64,000 nucleotides of DNA from Erwinia mallotivora. GTDB taxonomy: Bacteria; Pseudomonadota; Gammaproteobacteria; Enterobacterales; Enterobacteriaceae. The position numbers and the translations under genes are program-made. The notes under the pieces are model-generated. The model was given only the letters and a program-made list of their open reading frames with translations. It searched no databases and had not been told where the DNA came from. The DNA lies in the NCBI RefSeq assembly GCF_000590885.1, contig NZ_JFHN01000010.1, positions 1-64,000 on the forward strand, written 5' to 3'. This document shows positions 1 to 8,722 of the stretch, piece after piece (positions within the stretch are counted from its first letter, which is position 1; every line of letters begins with the position of its first letter).

Positions 1-34
1 GACTAGTCCTGGCATAGGTTGACACTTTACGCCC

Positions 35-790
35 TCAAAACGCCTGATGTACTGCATCTGGCGTTTTATATTTCAGCGACAGATGCGGTCGCTGGCTATT
101 GTAGATTCTTACCGACTCCGCCACCATTATTTCTGCCTGAACGATGTCTGCCGGGCGCGTTATCAGCAGCTCGTTTTTCAGTATTCCGTTGACCCTCTCC
201 GCAATGGCGTTCTGATAACAGTCATACCCATCCGTCATTGAGCAGATTAGCCCGTGTCTTTCATGCACCGACTGGTACATCGCTGAGCAGTACTGTATGC
301 CGCGATCGGAGTGATGGATCAGCGGTGTCCTGCCATGCCGGTTTTTCAGTGCCATCTGTAGCGCCTTCACCACGTGCTCTGTATGAAGACTTTCATGCAC
401 ATGGTAACCCACTATTTTCCGTGAGAATGCGTCGGTTACCAGGCTCACGTAAGCCGTGCCGGTTCTGACCGGAAGCCAGGTAATGTCCGCCACCCAAACC
501 TGCTCCGGGCCGGAGATGACGGTCCGCCCCGGCCCGTCTTTCAGCAGGTTTGGATGCTTATAAAAGCGATGATGGCTGTGGGTTGTTTTATGATAAGCCC
601 TGGCCGGACGTACCCGCAGCCCGGCCTCCCGGAGTACGGTAAACAGGCTGTCCCGCCCGATATGCAGTTCAGGTGCATCCCGACAGTTAAGGATATGGTG
701 CAGCTTGCGCGTGCCCAGGCGCGGTTGCTGCATCCTGAGGTTTTTCACTTCCTCAGTAATGCGGCAGGCCTGCTCTGACTTACGTTGCAC
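35..790 (-). CDS. IS3-family transposase OrfB (DDE catalytic part)
   Basis: This is the integrase-type catalytic half of an IS3-family transposase, which cuts and joins the element's ends. The three acidic residues sit in recognisable contexts: Asp in VADITW, Asp in HHSDRG and Glu in AIAERVNG, spaced as a DDE domain. The frame stays open upstream of the first start codon to about 890 and encodes RFLKISRQAWYQ, a typical OrfB N-terminus. Active OrfAB is therefore probably made by a -1 frameshift from orfA near the A-run (minus strand) at 868-872. No internal stop is seen, so the element may be functional. Confidence 0.92.
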   Translation of the reverse strand: MQRKSEQACRITEEVKNLRMQQPRLGTRKLHHILNCRDAPELHIGRDSLFTVLREAGLRVRPARAYHKTTHSHHRFYKHPNLLKDGPGRTVISGPEQVWVADITWLPVRTGTAYVSLVTDAFSRKIVGYHVHESLHTEHVVKALQMALKNRHGRTPLIHHSDRGIQYCSAMYQSVHERHGLICSMTDGYDCYQNAIAERVNGILKNELLITRPADIVQAEIMVAESVRIYNSQRPHLSLKYKTPDAVHQAF

Positions 791-855
791 GCGCTGACAC
801 CCCTGATACCAGGCCTGACGGCTTATTTTTAAAAACCGGCAGACCCTGACGATGG

Positions 856-1254
856 TCAGTCCGGGTGTTTTTGCCTGCGCGATAACGAAGCTAACTGCTT
901 TTTTGTCAGCGTGGCACCGAACTCAGTGTTCATGACCTTCACGACGGCCTCAAAGAACTGCGCCTTCACTTCGGATTCAGCCAGCTGCTGCTCAAGCTCT
1001 TTGATTCGTTGTTCAGGCGTAAGGGGAAGGGATTTTTTCATGAGTCCTCCACGTGCGCTGCGCTGCTTTGAAGAGTGCCAGTCCAGCTGGCCATATTTAC
1101 GCAGCCACTTCAGAACGGTGGAGCACCCCTGGATACCGTAGCGCTCCTGAGCCTGACGATAAGTCATCTCACCTTTTTCAACCTGCTCAACGACGGCCAG
1201 TTTAAAGGACAGAGAGTAGTCGCGTTGTGTACGTTTAACATATTGCTTCATCAC
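856..1254 (-). CDS. IS3-family transposase OrfA (helix-turn-helix part)
   Basis: This 132-residue protein is the DNA-binding subunit of the IS3 element. The N-terminal half has a helix-turn-helix region (YRQAQERYGIQGCSTVLKWL), and residues 80-110 form a leucine-zipper-like coiled coil (RIKELEQQLAESEVKAQF) as in other OrfA proteins. The gene overlaps the OrfB reading frame, and an A5 run close to its end (868-872, minus strand) is a plausible slippage site. The start ATG lies just inside the right terminal repeat. Confidence 0.92.
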   Translation of the reverse strand: MMKQYVKRTQRDYSLSFKLAVVEQVEKGEMTYRQAQERYGIQGCSTVLKWLRKYGQLDWHSSKQRSARGGLMKKSLPLTPEQRIKELEQQLAESEVKAQFFEAVVKVMNTEFGATLTKKQLASLSRRQKHPD

Positions 1255-1305
1255 ATTCTCCTCAGAATCGCGGGAAAATGTGTCAACGCTATTCAGGACG
1301 GGTCA

Positions 1306-1876
1306 ATGGCAAAAGAAAGGGATGGTTGTTGGAAAAAACACTTACTACCAAAACATATCAATATTAAGAAAAACGTTTAAAAGCATTGGAATGGATGAAG
1401 ACATTGTTATCACCATACCTCGTATTGGTTTAACTCTGGCGCAGGGAGTTGATATTCGTTCTGTTCCTGCTGAAGAAAGGAAATCACTATTGACAGTAAG
1501 TAAAAAAAACAAGCAGACAGAAAAACGTACCCCGGATTTACATTCACCACCGGAAAACTTACCGGAATCACCCTCTGAACTTCCCGAAAAATTGCTACCT
1601 GAGCATAACAGCAACCACATCGAAATTAAGTCAGACGAAACAGCAGAACGCGTGACTGCTCAACCCCTTAAAATTGCAGGAAAGAGATCAAAAATTGCCT
1701 GGTTAGTCAGGCCATGCACAAAATACAAAATACTTATTTTTTTTATTTTAATAATAATTCTGACGGCCAGCCTGATATTGCAAGCCAGATCTGAATATGA
1801 AGATAAATCGGGAGCACTTCCTGACAAAAATTATGCATGCTTATATATGAATGAAAAAAACAAGACTGAAAATTAA
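1306..1876 (+). pseudogene. CadC/PsaE-like membrane-anchored winged-helix regulator, 5' part lost to the IS
   Basis: The reading frame coming out of the IS right end encodes the last part of an OmpR-type winged-helix domain: a recognition-helix region (NTYYQNISILRKTFKSIG) followed by the wing strand (IVITIPRIGLTLAQ). A Ser/Pro/Glu-rich linker follows, then one membrane segment (about 1735-1790, IFFILIIILTASLIL) and a short tail of about 28 residues with one cysteine. This layout fits ToxR/CadC/PsaE-type regulators, some of which control fimbrial operons. The first half of the winged helix is absent, replaced by IS sequence. Because the remnant lies directly upstream of a fimbrial operon on the same strand, it was probably that operon's regulator (inference). 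Confidence 0.75.
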
Positions 1877-2553
1877 ATTATTTGCATTAAAATCACCTGA
1901 TTGAAAAATTTCAAGTAAACGTTACTTAAAAAAAGAATTCCAAAACCTCAATGTAATTTATTGCAAAAATATGATTTATGAAAAAGAAAATAAATTCAGG
2001 CTACATTATATAAATTAAATAAACCTGCAATTATCAATAAGTGCTCTCCCTCTGTTTGTTTTAATCTTATCACTATTTTTATTACTTTCCTTTCTGATAT
2101 AACTGCCTGAGCAGAATCATCATGCCTTTGTTGAATTATAAATTTACAGAGAATTATGTTTAAACCTCACAAAGAGAGCAATTAACACCCCCTATATACC
2201 GCTGAACTAAAACTCACTATTAAATATATTATCGCGGCATTAAAACCATCATCACCGACAGCTTTAATAACAAAACAAAGTATACAAATCGTGCCGATTT
2301 TAGTTTTTCCCCAAAAAAAACCATTTAATCAACTTATCTTAATTAACTTATTTTTTTCTGAATATTTCAACACACCCATAAACTTAACTGGCATTCATTT
2401 ATCATGTAACAATATAGTATCACCGCTGCCAATGTTCCCATTGCAGTAACAACAGACTGGAATCTGTATTTCGTCTTGCAACATATCTCATCAATTAGCG
2501 TTAAAGCCTGGTAATGATCAGACTCGCCAGGATTAAATTTAAAGGAATAAATA
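1877..2553. other. AT-rich intergenic region upstream of the fimbrial operon
   Basis: No reading frame with coding character is seen over about 680 bases. The sequence is strongly AT-rich with many A and T runs and presumably holds the fimbrial promoter and regulator sites. No inverted-repeat pair like a fimS phase switch was recognised by eye. A ribosome binding site (AAAGGAA) lies just before the pilin start at 2554. Confidence 0.6.
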
Positions 2554-3084
2554 ATGAAAAAGATCGTTTCTGTTTTAGCATTAATGACCGCTATCTCTTC
2601 AGCTTGTGCTGCTGATGGCACCATTAATTTCACAGGGAATATCATTGATTCAGCATGTACCGTTGACCTGGATGGCGCAGGCGCAACAACCATGGATGTT
2701 GCAATGGGTAATGTCAGTAAGTCTTCATTTACAGGTGTAGGATCCACCGCCGGAGGTAATTCCAGTGCGACTAAATTTAATATCCTGCTGAAAAATTGTC
2801 CCGAAACGGTGTCCACAGCCACAGTTAAATTTGATGGTACGGCCTACTCAGGTGACAACAGCGTTCTGGCACTGACCGACGAAACTGGCGTAGCTACCGG
2901 CGTGGGTATCCAGCTCTCAGACAACAGCGGCGTGCTGTCTCTGTTCACTGAATCGGCTGCCTATACCCTGACCAGCGGCAGCAATACCAACACTCTGGAC
3001 TTTACCGCACGCTACATTCAAAAAGCGGCAACCGTAACGGCTGGTAAAGCTAACTCTGTCGCCACTTTCACCGTTAATTATTAA
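2554..3084 (+). CDS. Major fimbrial subunit (FimA/type 1 pilin family)
   Basis: This 176-residue protein is the likely shaft pilin of a chaperone-usher fimbria. It has a Sec signal peptide ending at ACA-A near residue 20. Two cysteines (SACTVD and KNCPET) would form the conserved pilin disulfide. The C-terminus (NSVATFTVNY) is the beta-strand with penultimate Tyr that the chaperone recognises. It is first in a four-gene operon, and a perfect stem-loop follows it before the chaperone gene, which commonly keeps pilin mRNA in excess. The gene is lower in GC than the flanking housekeeping genes. Confidence 0.93.
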   Translation: MKKIVSVLALMTAISSACAADGTINFTGNIIDSACTVDLDGAGATTMDVAMGNVSKSSFTGVGSTAGGNSSATKFNILLKNCPETVSTATVKFDGTAYSGDNSVLALTDETGVATGVGIQLSDNSGVLSLFTESAAYTLTSGSNTNTLDFTARYIQKAATVTAGKANSVATFTVNY

Positions 3085-3095
3085 TCTTCAATCCG

Positions 3096-3120
3096 AACAC
3101 CATCCATCCCGGATGGTGTT
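3096..3120 (+). terminator. Intercistronic stem-loop after the pilin gene
   Basis: Arms AACACCATCC (3096-3105) and GGATGGTGTT (3111-3120) pair perfectly around a 5-base loop. There is no long T-run (ATTCATTATG follows), so partial termination or protection of pilin mRNA is more likely than full termination, since the chaperone gene begins 27 bases further on. Confidence 0.6.
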
Positions 3121-3146
3121 ATTCATTATGTTCAGAGGAATACAGC

Positions 3147-3830
3147 GTGAGATATGTTCACATATTTCTGTTATCAGTGGTGCTGTCAGTTACAGGACGT
3201 GTAAATGCAGGGGTTATTATCGGTGGTAGTCGCCTGGTATACGAGAGCAGCAAGAAAGAAAAGTCGATTAGCGTGGAAAATCCCGATAAATCACCTTTTC
3301 TCATCCAGTCATGGATAGAGGATGCCGAAGGTAACAACATCAGACAGGCCTCTCCCTTTATTATTACACCACCTCTGTTCCGGTTAGACGGTGGGCAAAA
3401 AAACCTTCTGAGAATTGTCAGAACCACAACCCAGCTTCCTCAGGATAAAGAATCTTTATTCTGGTTAAACATCAAGTCCATCCCCTCAAAATCTGCGAAT
3501 GATAAAAATACGCTTCAGATAGCGATACGTTCTCGCCTGAAATTGTTCTATCGACCGGATATGCTCAAGGACAGTTCACCTGAAGACTACGGCAATAAAC
3601 TTTTCTGGCAGGCGCAAAATGGTCAGCTGAAAGTCACAAACCCATCGAGCTACTTTATGAATTTTTTGTTCATAAAAATTAACGACCATAAAATTATTGA
3701 TGGCGGTCTGATTGCACCATTATCGTCTGCAACATTCAAACTCCCCGATCACATTCAGTCTGGCGATATCAGCTGGAAATTAATTAATGACTATGGAGGA
3801 ACAGGTCAGCTGCATCATTCCCGGATTTGA
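3147..3830 (+). CDS. Periplasmic fimbrial chaperone (PapD/FimC family)
   Basis: A 227-residue protein with an N-terminal signal peptide ending near GRVNA-GV. It then has the two-immunoglobulin-domain pattern of PapD-type chaperones: GGSRLVYESSKKEKSISVEN at the mature N-terminus (a region that normally contacts subunits), the conserved PFLIQSWIE strand, FRLDGGQKNLLRIV, and the domain-2 segment NPSSYFMNF. Its role would be to complete pilin folds by donor-strand complementation and deliver them to the usher encoded next. It ends about 90 bases before the preferred usher start. Confidence 0.93.
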   Translation: MRYVHIFLLSVVLSVTGRVNAGVIIGGSRLVYESSKKEKSISVENPDKSPFLIQSWIEDAEGNNIRQASPFIITPPLFRLDGGQKNLLRIVRTTTQLPQDKESLFWLNIKSIPSKSANDKNTLQIAIRSRLKLFYRPDMLKDSSPEDYGNKLFWQAQNGQLKVTNPSSYFMNFLFIKINDHKIIDGGLIAPLSSATFKLPDHIQSGDISWKLINDYGGTGQLHHSRI

Positions 3831-3920
3831 TGATTGCAAGGAAATAATCAATCAGATGCTGACCGAATGAATGTCTGCTGGACTGTACGACGGGTTATTC
3901 ATACACGACGGAGTGTGATA

Positions 3921-6470
3921 ATGAATGGAATTCGCAAAGTTAATGCAGGACGCGCCACCCAATGTGTTTGGGCTTTTTTCGTTTCAACAATTGCATATAA
4001 CTATGCTGGCCATTTTGCTTATGCCAGCGAAACGTTTAATCCCAATTTCCTGCAAACCAGTGGTGGGAATAATATCACCACCGATCTTTCTGTTTTTGAA
4101 AACAAATCACAACCCGAAGGTGTTTATGTTGTCGATATATGGCTGAATGGAACATTTGTAGAAACAAAACCGGTTAATTTTCACAGCCGACAGGATGCCA
4201 GTCGCGCTCTTCCTGAGCCTTGTCTCAATGTTGAATTACTGGCCACCTATGGTGTACGAACAACAGCATTTCCCGAATTAATTAATGATGATAAAGGTTG
4301 CACAGAAATTACTGTCATTCCCCAGGCATCTGCCACTTTTAATTTCAATTTACAGCGCCTGGACCTGAGTATTCCGCAAGCTGCAATGCAAAACAGTGCC
4401 AGAGGATTTGTATCATCGGAACAGTTTGACGAAGGGATCACCGCGCTACTGCTTAATTATCGTTTTTCTGGCGCACAAAATAAGGCTTTGAGTCTCTCAT
4501 CGAGGGACAATGACAGTCAGTATCTCAATCTGCGTCCAGGATTGAATTTTGGTGCCTGGCGTTTACGTAATTACGGTACCTGGAACCGCAACTCCCTGAG
4601 CGGAGGGAACGGAAAATGGGATTCCCTCTACACCTATTTACAACGCAATATCGTTCCGTTGAAAGCTCAGTTAACTTTAGGTGAAAGCACCTCGCCTGCT
4701 GAAATTTTCGAAGGTGTTCCTTTTCGTGGTGCTCAGCTCGCCTCGGACGATGAAATGCTGCCAGAAAGCCTGCGGGGATATGCGCCAGTGGTAAAGGGAA
4801 CCGCGAGGACTAATGCGCAGGTTATTATCCGGCAAAATGGCTACATCATCTATCAAAGCTATGTTGCGCCGGGTGCTTTCGAAATCACCGACCTGTATGC
4901 AACGGGTGGCAGCGGCGATCTTTATGTGACGGTCAAAGAAGCCGACGGCAGTGAGCAAACTCTGGTGGTGCCCTACGCCTCGCTGCCGGTGTTGGTTCGC
5001 GAAGGTTATCTGAAGTACAGCCTGACCACGGGTCAATATCGTCCATACGATAACGCCGTTGAAAAAAAAGCATTTTCTCAGGCAACGGCCATTTATGGTT
5101 TGCCCTGGAATTTTACCCTGTATGGCGGAACGCAGGCCGCAGCCAGTTATCAGTCGGTTGCCTTTGGCATCGGGAAAAACGTTGGTCGTTTTGGTGCATT
5201 TTCTGGTGATGTTATCAACGCATGGTCGACGGTGAAAAACGCGGCAAGAACCGACGGGCAGTCTTTACGGGTGCGCTACAGTAAAAACTTCTACGAAACC
5301 GGCACCAACTTTGCCATTGCCGGTTACCGTTACTCAACCCGGGATTATTACTCGTTGCCTGAACTGATGGATACCTGGCGCTCTGGCGTCAGTTCATCGC
5401 TGCGGGAACAGGCACGAAATCGCACTGAGCTGACACTTAACCAGAACCTGGGATCGGCAGCCGGTTCAGTCAGCGTCAGCCTGTTGCGTGAAGACTACTG
5501 GAGAACCGAACGGCGTATGGAGTCGATCTCTACCAGTTACAACAACAGCTATAAGGGCATCAGCTATGGCATCGGATACAGTTACAGCCGTAACTCGCAG
5601 AATGCCACCCGCACCCGCAGTTACGAAAGAAATCAGATTTTTATCTTCAACATTTCCATCCCGTTGGATCGCTGGTTATCAAATTCATGGGTGAACTATA
5701 CCGTCGCTCACAGCAAACCGGGAAATACCAGCCATAGCGTTGGGCTTGGCGGTACCGCGCTGGAAAACAATAACCTCTACTGGAATGTGCGTCAGGGCTA
5801 TACCACTGCGGGTAAAGGTAACAGCGGCAGTGTTGACGGAGGCTATCGCGGGACCTACGGCGAACTCACCGGAGGTTACAGCTATGACCATGATATGAGG
5901 AGACTGAATTATGGCGTGGAGGGAGGGATGATCCTGCATGCAAACGGACTGACTTTGAGTCAGGCCTTTGGTAATACCGCCGCTTTGATAAAGGCGCCTG
6001 GTGCAGGCGGTGTACAGGTGACTAATCAGACCGGGGTTAAAACGGACTTTCGCGGCTACACGGTTACGCCCAACCTCACCCCTTATCGTCGTGCAAACGT
6101 TATGCTCGATACCACAACGCTCTCCAGTGATGTCGATCTGGATCTGAGCACACAAAGCGTGGTGCCAACCCGGGGGGCGATCGTTCGTGCGACTTTCTCC
6201 GCTCAGATTGGCGGCAGAGCCATGATGTCTCTTATCTATCAGGGACAGCCCGTTCCCTTTGGCGCAGTGGTCAAAGATGCCGGTGAACAGAATAAACAGA
6301 TTTATATTGTGGGGGATGAAGGACAGGTTTATCTGAACAGTCTGAAGCCTTCAGGTGTTTTGCAGGTGCAATGGGGGAAAAGTTCAGATCAGCAATGTCG
6401 TGTGAATTACCTTTTGCCTGAGAAAAAATCAGAAAATGGCATTCAGATGTTGAATGGCGTCTGCCAGTAA
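3921..6470 (+). CDS. Outer-membrane fimbrial usher (FimD/PapC family)
   Basis: This protein of about 849 residues forms the outer-membrane pore for pilus assembly. An upstream TTG start (3834) is possible, but the ATG at 3921 has a GGAG site seven bases before it and gives a signal peptide cleaved near AYA-SE. Domains in order are the N-terminal chaperone-binding domain (FNPNFLQ, then VYVVDIWLNG), the beta-barrel with plug (ESTSPAEIFEGVPFRGAQLASDDEMLP, here split by position about 255-285), and C-terminal domains (VVPTRGAIV, GQPVPFGA, and a terminal Cys pair QQCRVNY and GVCQ). All expected parts are present, unlike the second usher at 13264. Confidence 0.95.
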   Translation: MNGIRKVNAGRATQCVWAFFVSTIAYNYAGHFAYASETFNPNFLQTSGGNNITTDLSVFENKSQPEGVYVVDIWLNGTFVETKPVNFHSRQDASRALPEPCLNVELLATYGVRTTAFPELINDDKGCTEITVIPQASATFNFNLQRLDLSIPQAAMQNSARGFVSSEQFDEGITALLLNYRFSGAQNKALSLSSRDNDSQYLNLRPGLNFGAWRLRNYGTWNRNSLSGGNGKWDSLYTYLQRNIVPLKAQLTLGESTSPAEIFEGVPFRGAQLASDDEMLPESLRGYAPVVKGTARTNAQVIIRQNGYIIYQSYVAPGAFEITDLYATGGSGDLYVTVKEADGSEQTLVVPYASLPVLVREGYLKYSLTTGQYRPYDNAVEKKAFSQATAIYGLPWNFTLYGGTQAAASYQSVAFGIGKNVGRFGAFSGDVINAWSTVKNAARTDGQSLRVRYSKNFYETGTNFAIAGYRYSTRDYYSLPELMDTWRSGVSSSLREQARNRTELTLNQNLGSAAGSVSVSLLREDYWRTERRMESISTSYNNSYKGISYGIGYSYSRNSQNATRTRSYERNQIFIFNISIPLDRWLSNSWVNYTVAHSKPGNTSHSVGLGGTALENNNLYWNVRQGYTTAGKGNSGSVDGGYRGTYGELTGGYSYDHDMRRLNYGVEGGMILHANGLTLSQAFGNTAALIKAPGAGGVQVTNQTGVKTDFRGYTVTPNLTPYRRANVMLDTTTLSSDVDLDLSTQSVVPTRGAIVRATFSAQIGGRAMMSLIYQGQPVPFGAVVKDAGEQNKQIYIVGDEGQVYLNSLKPSGVLQVQWGKSSDQQCRVNYLLPEKKSENGIQMLNGVCQ

Positions 6471-6503
6471 TCGGAAAAGCTAACTATTCTCTGGAGCCGT
6501 AAA

Positions 6504-7445
6504 ATGAACATATTTAAATTTATCCACCCATTTTCCGTCGTTATTTTATTCATTTTCCCGTCATTGTCCTATGGTGCCAGCTGCGTGATGGGAGCAACTG
6601 GAAAAGGGACAACCGGCGCCATCACGCTGGCCGTCGATCCCACTATTGCTGTTGGTGAAACCCTGGCTATACGTTACAGCAAGGGGCTTTCCGGACAAAC
6701 GCTGGTGATTGGTTGTACCGGCACCAGCAGTTATCGATCGGCTTCCGTTCTGACTCAAAGCACCACCGTGGATGGTGCTTATGACACCGGAATTGCTGGA
6801 GTAGGAGTAATTATTAGCGACCTGTATAAATCAGGGCAGACCGTTCCTTATTCAACATCGATATCGCAGAATTTATTAACACCCTGGACTAATCAAAATG
6901 AGGTAAGGCTGACCTTTGTCAAAACCGGTGCGATTACGCCGGGTACCGTCAGTAGCAAAATTTACAGCCGCTACTATCTGAACTCCAGTATATTTGCCAC
7001 CTTCACCATGGGCAGTCTGACCGTTATTCAGAAAAGCTGCCTGGCAGACGTCAGCTCGAAAAACCAGACGGTCAATCTGGGAAGCCCCAGCCGCAGTGAG
7101 TTCTCCGGTGTGGGCAGCACCGCAGCCTCTTCTGAACGGTCCTTCACTATTCTGTTGCAGTGCGAGTCCGATAATATTCCGGTACAGGTGACATTTGATC
7201 CGGTCACCAGCTCGACGGGTGACGGAATGCTGAGCATCGATGAGGGGACCGGAGCCGCTACCGGTGTCGCAGTTGAAGTGCTGGACAGCAGCAGCACGCC
7301 CCTTACCTTTGCTACCGCGAAGACTTATCATAACCTTGCCGAAAAAACGATTCAGATTCCCTTAACGGCTCGCTATAAACAGACCGGCGAGATTACTGCG
7401 GGTACGGCTAATGCGGCAATGACCTTTACCATTACGCAAAACTGA
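6504..7445 (+). CDS. Fimbrial tip adhesin / minor subunit, two-domain
   Basis: At 313 residues this is about twice the size of a single pilin. A signal peptide (about residues 1-24, ending SYG-A) is followed by a putative receptor-binding domain of about 150 residues with its own Cys pair (ASCVMG and IGCTGT). A pilin-type C-terminal domain then starts near KSCLADV and carries a second Cys (LLQCES). The terminal ANAAMTFTITQN resembles a chaperone-recognition strand. Its position last in the operon and this build fit a FimH-like tip adhesin; the ligand cannot be predicted. Confidence 0.85.
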   Translation: MNIFKFIHPFSVVILFIFPSLSYGASCVMGATGKGTTGAITLAVDPTIAVGETLAIRYSKGLSGQTLVIGCTGTSSYRSASVLTQSTTVDGAYDTGIAGVGVIISDLYKSGQTVPYSTSISQNLLTPWTNQNEVRLTFVKTGAITPGTVSSKIYSRYYLNSSIFATFTMGSLTVIQKSCLADVSSKNQTVNLGSPSRSEFSGVGSTAASSERSFTILLQCESDNIPVQVTFDPVTSSTGDGMLSIDEGTGAATGVAVEVLDSSSTPLTFATAKTYHNLAEKTIQIPLTARYKQTGEITAGTANAAMTFTITQN

Positions 7446-7467
7446 TGAGATCTGAATGTGATCACAT

Positions 7468-7496
7468 CCTGAAGTTAACAGATTTATATCTTCAGG
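7468..7496 (+). terminator. Probable terminator of the fimbrial operon
   Basis: CCTGAAG (7468-7474) pairs with CTTCAGG (7490-7496), followed by TTTATAC. A perfect 12-base palindrome (ATGTGATCACAT, 7456-7467) lies immediately upstream. The stem is short, so strength is uncertain. Confidence 0.4.
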
Positions 7497-7728
7497 TTTA
7501 TACAACAGTGAGTTGAGATAAAAGTTTTGATGCACAGACAATATTACTCCACCACTAAACACAACTAATAAACAGCTATAATTCACAATAGTTAAAATTA
7601 AATAAGTTGTAATAACCAAATTCAGGAAAGTAGAATCCCCCTGTCCAGACAAAAGCGGACATATTAAACGACCTTAACATCAGGGTCAGGATATAAAAAA
7701 CAAGATATAAGAATAAGGAATCAATGTA

Positions 7729-8085
7729 ATGAGAGAACTTTCCGTAATTGAAATGAACGAAGTTGCAGGTGCATACAGCTGGGATTTTAGTAGTGCTGCT
7801 AATGGATTATTAAGCGTTGTATCTAATGGTGCTGAGCTTATCGCTTCTGTTGCAGTTGGTGCTTCTGTGGGTGCCCTGAGCATTGGATATATTGGTGGCC
7901 GTCATGGCGCTGAAGGTGGTGGCTTACTGGGTATTGGAATTATTTCTCAAGGCGTTGGCCTGGTTGCTGGTATGATTTTAGGCGGTATAGCTATGGGCGT
8001 CACTGGTGCTGTTACTGGCCTGGATAACTCCCTGAAGGTTGCTCAACAATTCTATGATGCTTTCGCAAATGGAACCATTGCTTAA
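7729..8085 (+). CDS. Putative class II microcin / glycine-rich bacteriocin precursor
   Basis: A 118-residue small protein with a well placed AAGGAA site eight bases before its ATG. The first 15 residues, MRELSVIEMNEVAGA, match the leader pattern of class II microcins (MRE-L/I-x..E/D-L/M-N..GG or GA), which C39-peptidase ABC exporters remove after the double-Gly or Gly-Ala. The remaining 103 residues are hydrophobic and very rich in Gly and Ala, with GxxxG-type repeats (VGASVGALSIGYIGG, GGLLGIGIISQGVG, LGGIAMGVTGAV). That suggests membrane-inserting glycine-zipper helices. No immunity protein, exporter or accessory protein is recognised beside it. A TATAAT hexamer at 7577-7582 could be its -10. 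Function is inferred from the leader only. Confidence 0.65.
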   Translation: MRELSVIEMNEVAGAYSWDFSSAANGLLSVVSNGAELIASVAVGASVGALSIGYIGGRHGAEGGGLLGIGIISQGVGLVAGMILGGIAMGVTGAVTGLDNSLKVAQQFYDAFANGTIA

Positions 8086-8722
8086 TTGTTGATTGAAAAG
8101 CCAGGATATTCTCTGTAGCTTAAGATTGCTGACAAAATCAAAGTTTATATGATAAGAAAAGCAAAAATTCCAACTACCATGAACATAGTCTGACATGGCA
8201 GCATAGATAACGTTTTTTGCATCATTATGGCAGGTTCATTTCAGCATCTTATCAGATTCAAGCCATGATTATTCATGGCTTTCTACTATTTAAGCCATGG
8301 AATTTTTTCATCCCCAAAATAAATATCCCCACCCCTAACATTCACCTTATAAAAAAGGGTCACAGCTATAGTAAGTGTCACTCAGAGTATCATTATACTA
8401 CATCTTCACAATGCAAAAAATTAACCATTGAATCATCTAATCCTGGCCACAGTAACTCAAAAAAACACCATTACTATAAATAAAAACCTTATAAGTTACA
8501 TCGCCCATATTCATCTCGAAACCAGTACTTCAATAAAAAACCTTTCAATCCTCACCAGTAATTTCCCACTGTCACCAGATTCTCTCCCATCATATTTACC
8601 AAAACATATTTAAGACTCTTTGAACCTTTCATGAGACGGTGGGAAACGCAATAATCCACTCCTTAAGAAGGCATCTTGCCCGGATTTCTCCGGGACTAAA
8701 GGTTGTTAAAAGGATTTTTACC
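8086..8722. other. AT-rich spacer between microcin-like gene and response regulator
   Basis: About 640 bases with low GC. Two short open frames on the plus strand (8217-8483 and 8428-8613) lack good ribosome sites and family resemblance and are not called. If an immunity gene exists it would be expected here, but I cannot identify one. Near the right end a small hairpin (CCCGGA 8679-8684 with TCCGGG 8689-8694) lies in the presumed leader of the response regulator mRNA. Confidence 0.5.

Larger units (their letters stand above)
1..1305 (-). mobile_element. IS3-family insertion sequence, left tip just outside the window
   Basis: The element carries overlapping orfA and orfB on the minus strand. 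Its right terminal repeat ends at 1305; read inward it is TGACCCGTCCTGAATAGCG followed by TTGACAC. The first bases of the window (gactagtcctggcataggttgacac) are an imperfect match to this repeat lacking only its first T, so the left end lies about one base before position 1. IS3-family ends typically start with TG, as here. The target duplication cannot be checked because the left flank is missing. The right end joins directly to the middle of a winged-helix regulator gene. Confidence 0.9.

Noticed and set aside
1877-2553. Phase-variable invertible promoter of the fimbrial operon
   Set aside because: No pair of inverted repeats flanking a promoter and no recombinase gene nearby were found by eye.
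8217-8613. Two short plus-strand frames after the microcin-like gene as immunity genes
   Set aside because: No ribosome site, no membrane segments of the usual kind, and composition only reflecting AT-rich DNA.
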